This document shows, in pieces, positions 20,113 to 33,100 of a stretch of 64,000 nt of DNA; within the stretch, counting starts at the first letter, position 1, and each line of letters starts with the position of its first letter. Source of the stretch: Rutpela maculata (Eukaryota; Arthropoda; Insecta; Coleoptera; Cerambycidae). The stretch is taken from contig OW386285.2 of NCBI GenBank assembly GCA_936432065.2, forward strand, positions 39,425,920 through 39,489,919, given 5' to 3'. The translations under genes were made by a program, and so were the position numbers. Under the pieces are notes generated by a model, which did no database searches, had not been told where the DNA came from, and worked only from the letters and a program-made list of their open reading frames with translations.

Positions 20113-23100
20113 TTGTTCATTTATTCAAGAGGGTTCCATCCATTCACACAATATCAGCAATCCTGTTTTCGGTAATGGTTTGGTCATTGCATCTGCAACT
20201 TGCTGTTCTGTAGATTTTTGTTGGATACTTAATTTTCTTTCCATAACCTTTGGTGTAATGAAGAAATACTTTATGTCAATATGCTTCGTTCTTCGGTGGA
20301 AATCAGGATTTTGAACCAGCTTAACTGCTGCTGAGTTATTCACTTGCAAAGGAAGTACGATCGCCGTCACCTTAAACTCCCACCTTTAGAGATGCTCCCT
20401 TTCTAACCTTATTGGTTAACCAAATAATTTCTTTTGTGGCTTCATTTACAGCAACTAATTCTGCCTCTATTGTAGATGTGGTAACCGTGATTTGCTTATG
20501 ACAACTCCTGAGGTTGATCTTCCAGTTTTTGTACAGCTTCCAAAGTCAGCATCGCTGTAACATTCCAAATCTTTTGTTAATCCAGGTACCTGAAGACTCT
20601 TTTTAGTCTTAAAACAGAAGAAGAATTTTCCAGAATTCTTGATAGAACTCCAATAGGCAATATCTGGTCTCATTTCGACCATTAAATACATCGCTAACTG
20701 CTTGCCTGAATGGAAATTCAGAATGTTCAAATTCCGTCCCTGATTTTAAAATTTCTGTAATTTTTTTCATTGGAGTAGAAACTGGTCTGCGGTTAGAAAA
20801 ATTAAAACGATCGAGTATTTTTCTAGCATAAGAAGTTTGACTGATTTTCATTTCTTCCTCTTGAATTTAATTTATATCCATTCGGTCGGTTCATCTAAAT
20901 GGTTTCCTCAAGTTGTCCATAAAGAAAAGCTGTTGAAACATCAAATTGCCTCAAATACATATTTTCACTTGCGGCAATACTTAAGATTAAACGTACTGTG
21001 GCAAATCTTCCTACTGGACTGAATGTTTCAGAATAATCAACACCTCAATGCTGGTTGAATCCTTTGATTACTAATTTTGAATTGTTTTGCTCAGTAGTCC
21101 ATCTGAATTGGTTTAAATTCGATATACTCATATGTAGGGCGATACTTTTGATCCATCTGGTAATTTTACAGCTTTTCAGGTACCATTTTCTTCCAAAGAG
21201 GTTATTTCACTATCCATTACTTTTTCCATTCTGTTTTTTCTTTATTATTTAATGCTTCTTCGTAACTTTCTGGTATTTTGATTGTTTGAACTAATTCTTC
21301 GGCATTTAGGACAACATCAGGAAGAAATTAAGTTTTCGTTAGTAAAGATCGACTGCTTAAATTGTAACTTGAGTACTAATTTTTCTTTCTTCATATTCTG
21401 AATCTCCGTCTTTTTCGTCACAGTCTTTTTCAGTTCCAGTTTCACAATGAGTTTCTTCAAGTTCATCTAGTATACTGTGATCTGTATACTTTCGGATTTC
21501 AAAATTATTTTCCTGTATTCTTGAAGAGGTAACTGAACTCGTTCTTCACAATCGATTAGTTTTTCAAGAAATTTGACATCTCTTGATAAAATAACTTTTC
21601 TTCCTTCTTTTAACGTTCTGTAACGTTCTTCCCCATCATATCGAATCAAATAACCTTTGATGGCCTTTTTGTCAATCTTTCTTCTAGTTTTAATTGGAAC
21701 ATGTGTGAAACTGGTAGATGCTATGAGTCTTAAGTGATTTGTTCTAGATCTCTTACCAATCCATAGCTCATATGGACTTACACCTTTCACAGATGATTTT
21801 CCTATTATGTTTAGAATATAAATTGCCGCGTTTACTAGTTCTGCCCAAATAGCCTTCGAAAAGTCAATTTCCGAATTACATTATTTGAAGGTTCTTGCTA
21901 TTTCCACTATTGTGCGATTTTCACGTTCACTGGAGCCATTCTGTAAGAAGTGAAAGGTATTTGAGTAATTCCTTTGGCTCTTGAAATGGATTTTACTACT
22001 TCATTGTCGAATTCGCCTCTTTAATCTTCTGACCCATATTTCTTGCATGTGCTACAAATCTTTGATAGAGGGTTTTTGCTTCCGATTTTTCTTTTAGAAT
22101 ATAACTGTAGTGACAATTTGTATAAGCATCCTTAAATAAAAGCAAATATCTTCCTTTTTGAAACAACATGTCAAAAGGTCCGCAAATGTCAGTAGACATT
22201 TATTCTCCTTTATCTCGGATTCCAAAAGGCAAACTATGAGCTTTCTCATATATACAAGGTTCACAAATTTGTCTCTTGGGTTTCGCATTAATTTTTAAAT
22301 CTTTCAAAAGTTTTTCTTGAACACAACGAATATCCTGATATCCCCATCTTTCATGATATAGCTGCAATAAGACACTATTTGCAACAGCAACATTAACATT
22401 TGGTTTCTGGACTGATTCTGGTACAACTGGTCCAATTAAACTTCTAAATGAACTACCTCCTACTTCTTTGGTTCCGCTGATTACAGGTTTTTCATTAATT
22501 TCTAGTGTACATTCTGTAACTGTTGACTTAGAGATGCTATTCAAATTTCTGTCCTGAGCTGCTAGTACAAAAAATAATTTTCTCGACATTTCTGGTACGT
22601 ACCAAACATCATTCAGGGTGATCTTTGTAGTTGAATTATTTTGAGTTGTCGATTTGATTTCAACTGTACCTTTTCCATACGCTTGAAGAACCTCTTTTCC
22701 TGCTGCTTTAATTTTACAAGGTGGTTTAAACTCTTCATATTCGACAAAATATACTGGAAAATTGTCTTGTCAGCTTCGTCAGCCATAAACATCAGAGCTT
22801 TGCTAGTGTTTACTTCAAGTTCTTTTAAATTTTGTTTATTTTTAGGTGGTCTTCCATCAGCTAGCTATTTTCTGCAAACTCTTATCCAATGACCTTTCTC
22901 CTTACAATAATTGCAAGCAATATTTCTTTTTAAATCATTGCTTTCTGGTCCATTTGAGTTTTCTTCTTGCTTCCTTTTGTCTATTTTTACAACTAGGGTT
23001 TCCTACTCATTTCCTTCTTGCTTTTCACCCTTAGCGAAGTTTCTGTCAAACATGCACAACTAAACAGTAAGCTCAAAAAGTGTCTTTTCTTTGTCTTTTG

Positions 23101-23240
23101 TCAACAACATCCAGTTTGATCGAAAGTTTTCAAATTTGCTAGGAAGTATATGTAAAATCTTGCAAATTACCATTAAATCTGAAGAAGTATTCTCTTTTAG
23201 TCATTGTGACTAGGTCAATTTTGTCATTCAATGATGAAAA
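20113..23240 (-). pseudogene. Copia-type LTR retrotransposon gag-pol pseudogene
   Basis: Minus-strand order follows Copia. The gag piece LPSKFENF is near 23130. The zinc knuckle CNYCKEKGHWIRVC (22874-22915) fits CX2CX4HX4C. A linker leads to VWYVPEMSRKLFFV (about 22600). The gag-pre-integrase motif is LYHERWGYQD and CEPC, with the second His missing. Integrase reads STDICGPF, FKDAYTNCHYSY, then QNGSSERENRT near 21920, GVSPYELWIGKRS and GYLIRYDGEE. The RVT_2 part includes PESYEEAL, VDYSETFSPVGRF and FDVSTAFLYGQ (about 20900-21300). RT end is RKILDRFNF and STPMKK. RNase H is YSDADFGS, RSTSG, VKLVQNP and RRTKHIDIKYFF. Missing are the protease active site and the RT YxDD segment. Many stops and shifts. 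LTRs not confirmed. Confidence 0.88.
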
Positions 23241-24639
23241 AAAAAACAAACTAAACGGTATGGCATCGCAAAAACTAATAAACATACATCATACATCAAG
23301 TGGTTTGGTAACTTTCATGAATTCCGCAGCTAACCGCATGAATCGTCATAATGCTTATACTTGTGTCTCCTTCTCGGACTTAGAAACTGGCTGGTTGGTT
23401 TAAACCAGTGCCATCAGACCAAACACACACACTTGGACTTCGAAGTATTAAAAGGTGAAAACAAAATAAATTCGAATGAAGTCGAAAGCAAGTGTACTGA
23501 AAACTAGTATTGAAACAAAAACTAGACTATAATTCAACTAAGATATTTATTGCAGAAAATCGATTTACTTTCACCTAATGGTAAACACGCAAAACATTTT
23601 ACTCTGCGACTTACATAGTAACTAGCAATATCCTGAATCTGTTCTAGACTTAAAATTGATTATTATAGTGCATAAGAGCGTGGGATAATCTCTCTTCCAA
23701 AAATTAAACATTAATTTTCCTTTAAATCTCTTATATTTTAAGTTGTAAAATGAAAATCCTGCTCGACTTAAATTTCATTAAGTCCTCACTTATTTTTATT
23801 TTATATAAAACTTTAATATAACGTATCTTTAGAGCGATCCCACGTTTTATTATCATATTATTTTATTTCGGCAAATAAACTAACTAAATTATATGGAACA
23901 AGCAAAGCAAAGCACAAGCAATTTCATTTAATGGAGCTTATAGGTGACACTTTTTCAACTGTGCCTAAGCCTTGAGACCTGAGCGTATATAATCGTATAA
24001 GCTTAATAAATTTTTCCTCCATTTTATACTGCAATAAGTGCAACAACTTTATTTATTTCTAGACGTATTACAAATGTGGGTTTAACGAATACAGCTAAAA
24101 ATAGTTTACGAGATAGACCAATTATTGTGGATATTAGGTTTTTCAATATGAATAATTACGGCTTGCTGATATCTTGGATAGAGGATTGTTTGAATTCTCG
24201 AATGCACAAAAACAGAATGACTTATTAAACAATTTAAAAACCCCGGCGGTGTGCCGAAAATTTACGGTGAAACAGAGAAAGCGACACTAAGCTTTTAGTG
24301 AACTATATTGACCCCTCATTGTCTTTCTATATTAGTATGCCTTTGATATTAATTTACGTAAATAAAAAATCCAAACAGGAGTAGTCTATTTTCTTTCAAT
24401 TTCGACCACAGGAATTTAAAAAATTCTAAGGCATAGTGTTCATATACTACTACTACCACATATACTTGCTTTAATTTTTTTTTGTCCTTGTATGTGATCA
24501 GGTAAGATCTCAGCTATATGGTTGCTATTTTGCCTACTAGCTTAGTGACATTTAAGAGTTTGGTATGTTCAATAGTGCCGAAATTTTTCACTTTTGACAG
24601 TAATTTTAAAACGAAGTGCTAAAAATATTTCCGCATATT
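23241..24639. other. no gene recognised (expected place of a Copia 5' LTR)
   Basis: Contains a GTTTAAACCAG...CCAAACACACAC tract near 23397-23430 that could mark the untranslated leader. I found no repeat of the putative 3' LTR sequence. The remainder to 24640 is AT-rich and featureless. Confidence 0.3.
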
Positions 24640-25275
24640 TTGATACCGCAGGTGGCTTTACATTTGTAGCAGGCGAATTTTTTTCTGGTCATAAGTAGAT
24701 CCTAATTTGTTCTATACTTGAGAAAAATTTGATTCAAATCAGAAACAAAATAAAAAAGTTGGAAGGGTGTCTTCATTTTAAGTGAATCACACTGTATATT
24801 TAAGGAAATATATAGATTTCGACAAAATATTACGTTAGTAAATACGTCGAGTCTTGTAAAATAAAGATTGTTTTGTGACTGTGATTTATTAGGAGACCAC
24901 GGAAACCGCTTTGATGGAAATATTCAAAGTACCTAATTAATTTATTTATTAATTGTCTATTTTGGCTGGCGAATATCTCGTAAACTATAACACATAGGAC
25001 GAAAATTAATATAAACACTCTTGTAGGAAATTTAATTATGTTTAATTTTGCATAGACTACCTTCTTCCGTACGACGCATCGTTTCCGAGTTATAAGCGAC
25101 GAATCGAAAAAGGAACCTTTCGACCCCCCCCCCCCCCCCTTCCCTGAAGCGGGAGGGAGGACTTTTTATATGTTTACCTCCTAACTCCCCCAACGCTTTC
25201 CTGAAGAGGAGACTTCTCCCCTGCTCCATGTTCTCTACAATCCCCTTTTGGGCATTCATTGATTGGACTAACTGA
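24640..25275 (-). repeat. family F repeat, copy 1
   Basis: Reverse complement of 37066-37640: shared CATTTGTAGCAGGCGAAT, GAATATCTCG/CGAGATATTC, AATTTAATTATGTTTAATTT, AGTTATAAGCGA and TTGGGCATTCATTGATTGG. It carries a 15-17 bp C run at about 25124 where copy 2 has GGGAGGGGAGGGGGG. No coding capacity; the glycine-rich ORF here is an artefact. Confidence 0.7.
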
Positions 25276-25371
25276 ATAATAACTAAAATTAATATAATAT
25301 ACATATTATTTCACAAAAAATAAGGAAATTTCTATTTATTTAAAGAAGAATAACATTATTGTCTGCACAAT

Positions 25372-25554
25372 CGTATTAAATTACACTTCCATTAAAATAC
25401 ATAATTTAATTTCTACTAAATAAACGAAAAGTCAATATACAATTATCATATTTGACAAGTTGGACTTGTCGCCAAATATAAACGTCACTTTTGACTTTTC
25501 GTTTATTTAGTAGAAATTAAATTATGTATTTTAATGGAAGTGTAATTTAATACG
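25372..25554. mobile_element. MITE with perfect 63-bp inverted arms
   Basis: 25372-25434 (CGTATTAAATTACACTTCCA at the tip) is the exact complement of 25492-25554. The 57-bp spacer contains a further palindrome, GACAAGTTGGACTTGTC. Perfect arms among badly decayed neighbours suggest a recent insertion or gene conversion. No ORF. Confidence 0.8.
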
Positions 25555-25587
25555 ATCGGTATAAGCATCGCGAACGTTATATAGTGA

Positions 25588-26184
25588 GATCCCAGAGCCG
25601 CCAGACCTACGTCATTTTAGCAAAAGCTAATATTTTGGCAACGAATAGTGTAATATCTAGTTAAGAACGTATGCGTATTTGCTAGCTTGAAAGCGGGGCG
25701 TTTTTGCAGAAAACAGGTGCAAAAGGTACATAAAAATATTCTCACCTACGTTAAAGTACGATAGCTGATTTATTTTTCAAGTGACGAATCTTAAGGTACG
25801 AGGTTCGATCCCTGAGCATTCTCGGTTTTTTTTTCGAATATACGTACTAAGAAAAAAGTTATGGCCAAAAATAATAAATATTTTCCTATTGGTTGTCTCT
25901 TTCTTGATAACCGCCACCTTAAGTTAATATTTGTTGAAAAAAAAAAGCTGAGAACGCTCATGGATCGAATCTCGGACTTTAAGATTCGGAGGTTGACGCT
26001 TACACCATGTTGTTAACCAGTCACTTGAAAAATAAATCAGCTATCATACTTTAACGTAGGAGAAAAAATTTTGTGTACCTTTTGCACCTGTTTCCTGCAA
26101 AAGCGCCCCGCTTTCAAGCTAGCAAATAGTCTTGTCAAAATATTAGCTTTGCTAAAATGACGTAGGTTTGGCGGCTCTGGGATC
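25588..26184. mobile_element. foldback element with tRNA-like promoter boxes in both arms
   Basis: The left arm (25588-25830) starts GATCCCAGAGCCGCCAGACC. The right arm (about 25945-26184) ends GGCGGCTCTGGGATC. Both stems carry GTGCAAAAGGTAC-like and AGCTGATTTATTTTTCAAGTGA-type tracts. Near the loop on the left is GAGGTTCGATCCCTGAGC. On the complement of the right arm is TGGTGTAAGCGTCAACC followed 30 bp later by GAGATTCGATCCATGAGC. GGTTCGATCC matches the pol III B box and TGGTGTAAGCG an A box, as in a tRNA-derived SINE captured in inverted form. Confidence 0.65.
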
Positions 26185-27420
26185 TTGGACTATTAAGGGT
26201 TGTACCGGTCTCCGGCAAAATTGGAGTTTTCGCTATTCAAACATTACTGTCGATCGGTAAACGTCCCCTTCCGTTCTTGATACTTAATATACTAGTTCAG
26301 GAATTCGTTATGTTCAGGAAAATTTTATTTTTACTTACTGAGGTACAAATTGACACTGCTTGACATTTTTGAAAAATTATTTCTTATTGACAGATGAATA
26401 CAATTTACTTTATCATTTTTGACTAGATCGATAAAGTACTAAATTACGCCCTCTAAACGAAATCAAGTCGAAAATAATAGCCATTTTTAGAGATTAAATT
26501 AATTTTATGCGCCAACTTACTACAATATGTAATACAGTACCTAGAGGTAAAAAGTGTGCAAAACTTCGGAATAATATCATATTAAACGGATTGACATCCG
26601 AACGTTTATAAGACGAAAAATGCAGTTTAAATGTTAAATATCTCAGAAATTGTGACACCTACGCCACGCATGCTAAGAAATGAAATTAAAGACAATTAAT
26701 TGCGCTTTCAAATTATTTTTTACTCGTTCCTGTAGCATAAGAAATAAAGAAGTTATGACGGAAAAATAAGCGAATTTATATTCTCTTATATAAAAAAGTC
26801 GCCATTGTGTTACTCTAATTAGCCAGTAATTTAAAAAAATTATTTCAAATACAGTTTTTCGTTAAGATGTAGCATTACCTAGATGCTTATTTTTTTTTGC
26901 TCATTTAAAGCACTTACTTTAGAAAAAAAAATCATTTTAAACTTTAAAGTAATTTCGATATACTTAGATACCAAATATAAACTTAAATATCTCCGAAATT
27001 ATTAATCCTACATCAATAAACAAAAAATATAATTAATTCCCAGTTTGTACATTCTGTAATTGGTCTGTAACATTTTTTCGATAAAGTAATACTTTTAGAG
27101 ATACTTGACGAAAGCCGTTTGGAAATACCTTTTTTGTTAAGCTAAAATCAAAATTTCGAAGTCGTTATAACTTAAAAATTTATGTGAAAAATTGCATAGA
27201 ATCTTCTCTTCTTAAAATTTGATTCTATTTCAGCTCCAATAAATATATATATTTTTAAGTGGTGAATGCCACCCCCTCTCAGGAGGTGGCATCCACCCCC
27301 TATAAATTAGCAAGCCTCCGCACAATATAGAAACTTCTCTGTGAAGCATTTACTATTATACTGCCAAAAATGAACGAAATCCGTTCTTTATTCAAATTTA
27401 TTAGTAATTTCCTATTTGAT
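26185..27420. repeat. AT-rich repeat ending in GGTGGCATCCACCCCC block (family H)
   Basis: Mostly AT-rich, with poorly defined boundaries. The block CAGGAGGTGGCATCCACCCCC at 27281 resembles GAAGGGATGGCATCCACCCCC at 32460 inside the 30-33 kb inverted repeat, suggesting one dispersed family. No ORF. Confidence 0.4.
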
Positions 27421-29080
27421 GAACGTGCTTAATATACACTTTGCTAAATACGCTATTTACTTTTATTTCGGACCTCAACAGAATCTTCTAGTTAAACTTT
27501 GGTTTAACCTGTACCTATAAAACCGGCCCTTAATAGTTATTCTGAATGTACTAGGTACTGAAATCACGTGGCCATGTAAAAAATATTATATGCATCTCTG
27601 GAGTAAAGTGTATTTTCAACATACTTTCAACACTTAAAAGAACAAAAATTAATTGTTAACAGTATTTAGTTGATAAGACAATCACTACAAATAGTAACTG
27701 GCTTATATATTCCCGTTGAGAATGTTGCGGTTGTTAAAAGACCAAACTCCTTTGAAGTAGATTCAACAGATTGATCGTTTGAAATTGAGCGTTTGCAATT
27801 GAGAATTTTATTTGATATTCTAATCTGTGGAGTCCTCAATATATCCTTCAGTCACAGTCGAAAACTTCCACTACCGTGGCACTTGCATCAACAAATAACG
27901 TAGTAGACATTTTTCTAAAGCTGTGTAAAGGTGTATTCGGCATATTATTCCAGATACCTAGCTATTAAACTTTGTACTTCGATTTTCTATAAGCCAAAAA
28001 TATAATAATAATGTTTAGGTAGCTTGAAACGTGGCTGGGACGCTAGGTAGCATACTTTTGATAATGTTCGATAAAATCCAAATTATTAACGGTAAAAATT
28101 GACCTTTGTTTACAGTTAAAATAATCTACTTCGTTAATATCAGTGTCTATCCTTTTTGTTAATTCACCATATGGATTTGAATTGTTTATGAGAAGTGTGC
28201 GGCATTCTGTTGAAAAGAAGAATCATCTATTCTTATACTCTGGGAAATCACATCGGGCGAGGAGTAAGGGAATTACCTCCTCCCAGTAAATTTCACGGGA
28301 ATCTGATTTCTTGTCGGAGTCTAATCTCACTATTTTAACTTTCCTTTGCTTTTATATCTGATTTGAAATGGTAACATAGATTTAGACGATTTTTTTTATT
28401 GCAAATGAAATATTCAGAAACTTCAAAAAAGTTGAAGATACTGAATGAGTATGATGTACAAAGGAAATATCCCTTCGCGTTAAAGATAGTGAATTGATGA
28501 TTTGTGAAAAGATTCAGGATAAAGAAAGATGTTATTGAAGCCCTTATGAATTTATACACCCTGTATCTATAGTTTCTTGCTCCTTTTAATTAGGGTAGAT
28601 TCCTGCATTATATACAGTGCACACGATGAATTTGAGTCAACAATTATAATTTAACTGAGCCTCTAGAGGCGGGTTTGTCACTTAAAACCATGACGTCACA
28701 GAACTTAACCCAAAATTAGGTTGTTGTCAGGAACTGACAGATGCCGTTTGTTTACAATTCCCAACGGATATGTGGGAACATGCCGCTGCTACATATGTTA
28801 CACTGGGTAACATGTTTTTCGGGTCGCTGAAACTGAATCTGCAACTAATTTTTTCTACGATTGTGTTGAAAGTCAAATTTTCTAACTTTAAAATGACTGC
28901 GAAAAATGTGACTTTGCTGCACGCACAGCGGCAAAGAATTTGCCACACACCTCGATTACATCTTCACATACCGGAATGAAAGAGTGTGTTTACCTTAAAT
29001 AATTTTATATTATTTAACTAGTAATAACAATTAAGTTCTATAAATGTACATTAATTACATATGACTTGCAATTACTGATA
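27421..29080. other. no gene recognised
   Basis: AT-rich. A slightly GC-richer patch at 28660-28980 contains short overlapping ORFs on both strands (for example ATG at 28890 plus strand, 29 codons), but none has a recognisable motif. Confidence 0.35.
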
Positions 29081-29599
29081 GACTGGCGGTACATGACCAG
29101 TCAGGTGCAACGTTTTTAAAAGGTATGCCAATCATATATATGAATGAAATTGCCATGAATATGCCAGAAACGCAAATTTTAGGCAGTCGTCGTGTGCAGA
29201 AGGGTGTGCAAATCGATTTTTTTTTTTTTTTGTGTTTTTTTTAATTTTAAAATGGATGCCAATAGTGCCAAACGAAAAGCCTTGAAAAAGAATCCAGCGG
29301 AAATTCATTGGTATGCAGTTTCCGCGCGCAAAACAACCTTTGATGCGCACATTAAATCGTAAAATTTTTTGGTGTTCTTGAATTTGGATGATTTTGATTT
29401 TGGATTTTTTTTCAAGGTTTTTCGTTTGGCACTATTGGCATCCATTTTAAAATAAAAAAAAACAAAAAAAATCGATTTGCACACCCTTCTGCACTTCCTA
29501 AAATTTGCGTTTCTGGCATATTCATGGTAATTTCATTCATATATATGATTGGCATGCATTTTAAAAACGTTGCACCTGACTGGTCATGTACCGCCAGTC
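29081..29599. mobile_element. TA-flanked foldback MITE (family G), copy 1
   Basis: Left end GACTGGCGGTACATGACCAG, right end CTGGTCATGTACCGCCAGTC, preceded and followed by TA. Arms of about 200 bp include AAAATTTGCGTTTCTGGCAT-type sequence. The central region has GGATGCCAATAGTGCCAAAC and its complement. TA duplication and TIRs fit the Tc1/mariner group. The ORFs across it are read-through of the arms. Confidence 0.85.
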
Positions 29600-30139
29600 T
29601 ATTAAGTTAATGCTTGGAAGAACTGGAACATTTACATTGTTAGAAATACTAGAAATATTGACATCTGGACCAACAAATTTGTTTTTTCTTATAACATTCT
29701 TTCGATTTACGTGGAACGAGGACAGAACTCACACTTTCAGCGACTGCAACAATTTCTGCAGGAATATCTTCGTCTGAATTCATCACTTCCTCAGAAGTAA
29801 CAGATACAAGACATACCGCGTCAGTTATTGCAAAAAACAATTTGTTTTGTTTATTAGTCATGACAACCGTTTAAGCAATACTTGATCTTTATCATTTTAA
29901 ATAAAATGTGATAGGCAGCAAATTTAAAATTTTGGAAAGATTTTAAGGGAAATAACTTCACAACCGTAGTACAAATAGTAGGTAACACACATGTGGCAAG
30001 CTTCAGTGCAAAACTCGCTGCGCTCTTGTTGCTACTTTCATACATCGTTTTGCAATGAAGTCCTTGCCACATTTGTATTACAATATACTATTGCACCACA
30101 CGTCAGGATTTTTTTTAATTAAGAAAAATGTTTATTAAC
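29600..30139. other. no gene recognised
   Basis: Short ORFs on both strands lack family motifs. The sequence leads up to the large inverted repeat. Confidence 0.3.
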
Positions 30140-33100
30140 AGACCTTATATTGAGAGAATATTCGAAGTTCTGTCCAAGTCGCCGGTAATATCAATTAATT
30201 CACAAACAGGGTATTATTCACATAGTGCCCAGTATAAGGAAAATTCCACTACGTAGGACTTAAATAAATAAAAGAATCTACTAAAAAGGTTAAAATTTTA
30301 TTTTTTTTTAAATCGAACGCCTTCAAAAAAAAATCTTCAAAAAATATCTCTAAAAAGTAAGAAATAAAATTTCAAAGTTTTACAAATATCTGTCTACCTA
30401 TTGGTGGAAAGTAACAAGGACTGCACCTTATTAGGTACCTAATATCAATTTGAAATCGGTACAAAAATATGTAATTTCAATACTTGTTGTTTATAGTTCA
30501 TAGGTACCCAAAAAATATGTCTTTCACCTTCATTAGAATTTTCAGTTACCAAACTGACATTATACAGGACCAATACTTGCACAGAATGCAGCAGACATTA
30601 TAACCACATAACACCAATACAGCAGACAGCGAGAGTTCTAGTTGAGGCTCCTGAATTTCCCAAATTTCAAATTGATATTAGGGAATATAGTGAGGTCGGG
30701 TAGCTGAAAAAAACACATCTGGCAACCAATGCGCCCCTTTGGATTCAGATAGTACATGGGTAGACGAGTCTAAAAAGCCCGGGACACAAATTTTTCTGGC
30801 CCTCTAGCGGTGTTGATGACGTAATCAATATGGCCGCCAAAGTTTTGTGACACACTTCTACATTTCCTTATATAACTCGGGTTTGTATTTTAATATCAAC
30901 CTATATTATTAGTGATTATTAATCAGGAGAAAAAGCGCTTTCCAACGTTATATTTGACATTGTTTAAGTTCATAATACCAGAAATATTTGTAACTTTATT
31001 AAAATTTCTGTTTTTATTTTGATTTTTTCGAAACATTTTGCTAGATAACTTGGAATCCATTACATGTAGCTGCAAACGTGTTCCATATTTTTTTGTTCGT
31101 CAAAAAAATTACTGTTTGTGATAGAATAGAAGTCATATATACCGTTCGAAAGGTAATTTCTTGACGAACAAAAAAGTATAGGACACGTTTTCAGCTACAT
31201 GTAATGGTTCCAAGTTATTTAGCAAAATGTTTCGAAAAAATCAAAATAAAAAAAAAGCACAGCACTGTTTTTAGTGGTAGCCTTAATAAAGGAGTCATAG
31301 CGCATCTGCTCGAGAAACGCTGATAAGTCTTCGACACGGGTCAATTTTTTTAGCAGCTCCGTACAGTAATATTGCGCAGTAGCTACCGGCTTCTAAAATT
31401 TCTTATACATATATAGATACAGGCATATGTGTTTACATATAATTTTACCGAAAAAGGGCGATTAGTTTTTCAACGATAACTTCCTTCATTTTTTAGCTAT
31501 TCAATCACTCCAAAAATCATTTTGCAGAGAATTTTAAGGGCTACAAGGCATGTAAAGTTGAACTTTCTTAAACCCTTCGTATTTGAGATTTTTAAGTTTA
31601 AAGGGCTCGGGGAAGGTAGTCCTCGTACTCAAATCAAACTTATAACGGTGTTATATTAATTAATTTTTATTCTAGAGAAATTAAAAAAAAAAAAATTTCA
31701 GCAAAAGAAAAACTTAAGTTTTGAACTCTAGAATTTTTTATGTATCTTCTTCAGTTTTGGAGTTATTGTGAAAGAATGAACATTTTTTAAGAAATTTCAA
31801 AAATCAGTTCAAATTTTAATCAAACTTTTTTCCAAATCTAGGCATCCCAAACCGGTGGAACTCCTAGAACATAAAGTACTTAAATAAAGTAAATTGTAAA
31901 TGGATTACGTTCAATTTCAATTCTTGCGGTGAAGCCATTGGTTTTATTGCTGATTTTTTCTCCGGAAAACGAGACAATCATTTTATATTCACCATAACTC
32001 CTTTAGTTTTTATGCTAACGACTTTTGCCAAAGCTCATTTTAAAGGTCTCCTCACGTACTTTTAAAAATATCGTATATGTTTTCTTCCAAAAATTTTCGG
32101 TTTTTCCGTTATTTAATGTTGAAAAGTCCGAATTCAGTTCTCGGCGAACAAAACGTCACCTTCAGCGAGCCATAACTGGGTTCGTATTACATCTACAGAA
32201 ATAAGATCGATTTATTATTTTATAAGCTTCATTTTTGCTCATAATAATTTTTTTGATGAAACGTAAGGTATTCGAGTTATTCGCGGAAAATCGTTTTAAA
32301 ACATGAATTTTTTAGATGAAAAATCAACATTTTTCAATCACGAATAACTCAAAAAGTATTGACTCTTCGAAAAAACTTTGTGGGGACATTTTTTGTTTAG
32401 AATTTATTCCCCTATCGATTTCTGCGGTTATTTTGAATGAAATAATTTCCACCCCCGAGAAGGGATGGCATCCACCCCCAGTGTAGAAGCACACATCGGC
32501 GCTATATAACTTTTGTTCCTTGTGCTATTCCCTAATTACTGTGCAAATTTTACGTCAGTCGGTTTTGTACGAAAGAATTCTGAGCGAAAAACCATCAAAC
32601 ACTGGACTACAAATATTTCTGGTATTATGAACCTAAACAATGATGTCAAATATACCGTTGGAAAGCGCATTTTCTCCTGATTAATAATAGGTTAATATTA
32701 AAATACAAATCCGAGTTATATAGAGAAATGTAGAAGCGTGTCACAAAACTTGGGCGGTCATATTGATTACGTCACCAACACCGCTAGAGGGCCAGGAAAA
32801 TTTGTGTCCCGGGCTTTTTAGACTCGTTTACCCATGTACTATCTGAATCCAAAGGGGCGCATTGGTTGCCAAACGTGAAATATTTTGGTATAATTTTCAG
32901 TTACCCGACCCCACTAATAAGGTACAGTTCCTTGGTACCTTCCAATAATAAGTAGACAGATGTTTGCGAAACTGAGTAAAATTTTATTTCTTACTTTTTA
33001 GAGACATTTTCTTTTTGAAAGCGGTTCGATTAAAAAAAAGTTTTTTTCAACCTTTTTAGTAACTTCTTTTATTTATTTAACTTCTATGTAGTGAAGGAGA

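Noticed and set aside
25588..26184. True tRNA genes
   Set aside because: B-box matches lack a foldable cloverleaf with acceptor stem; they lie in foldback arms and are read as SINE-like.
28727..28979. Overlapping ORFs on both strands in a GC-richer patch
   Set aside because: Neither has a motif; open frames on both strands suggest chance.
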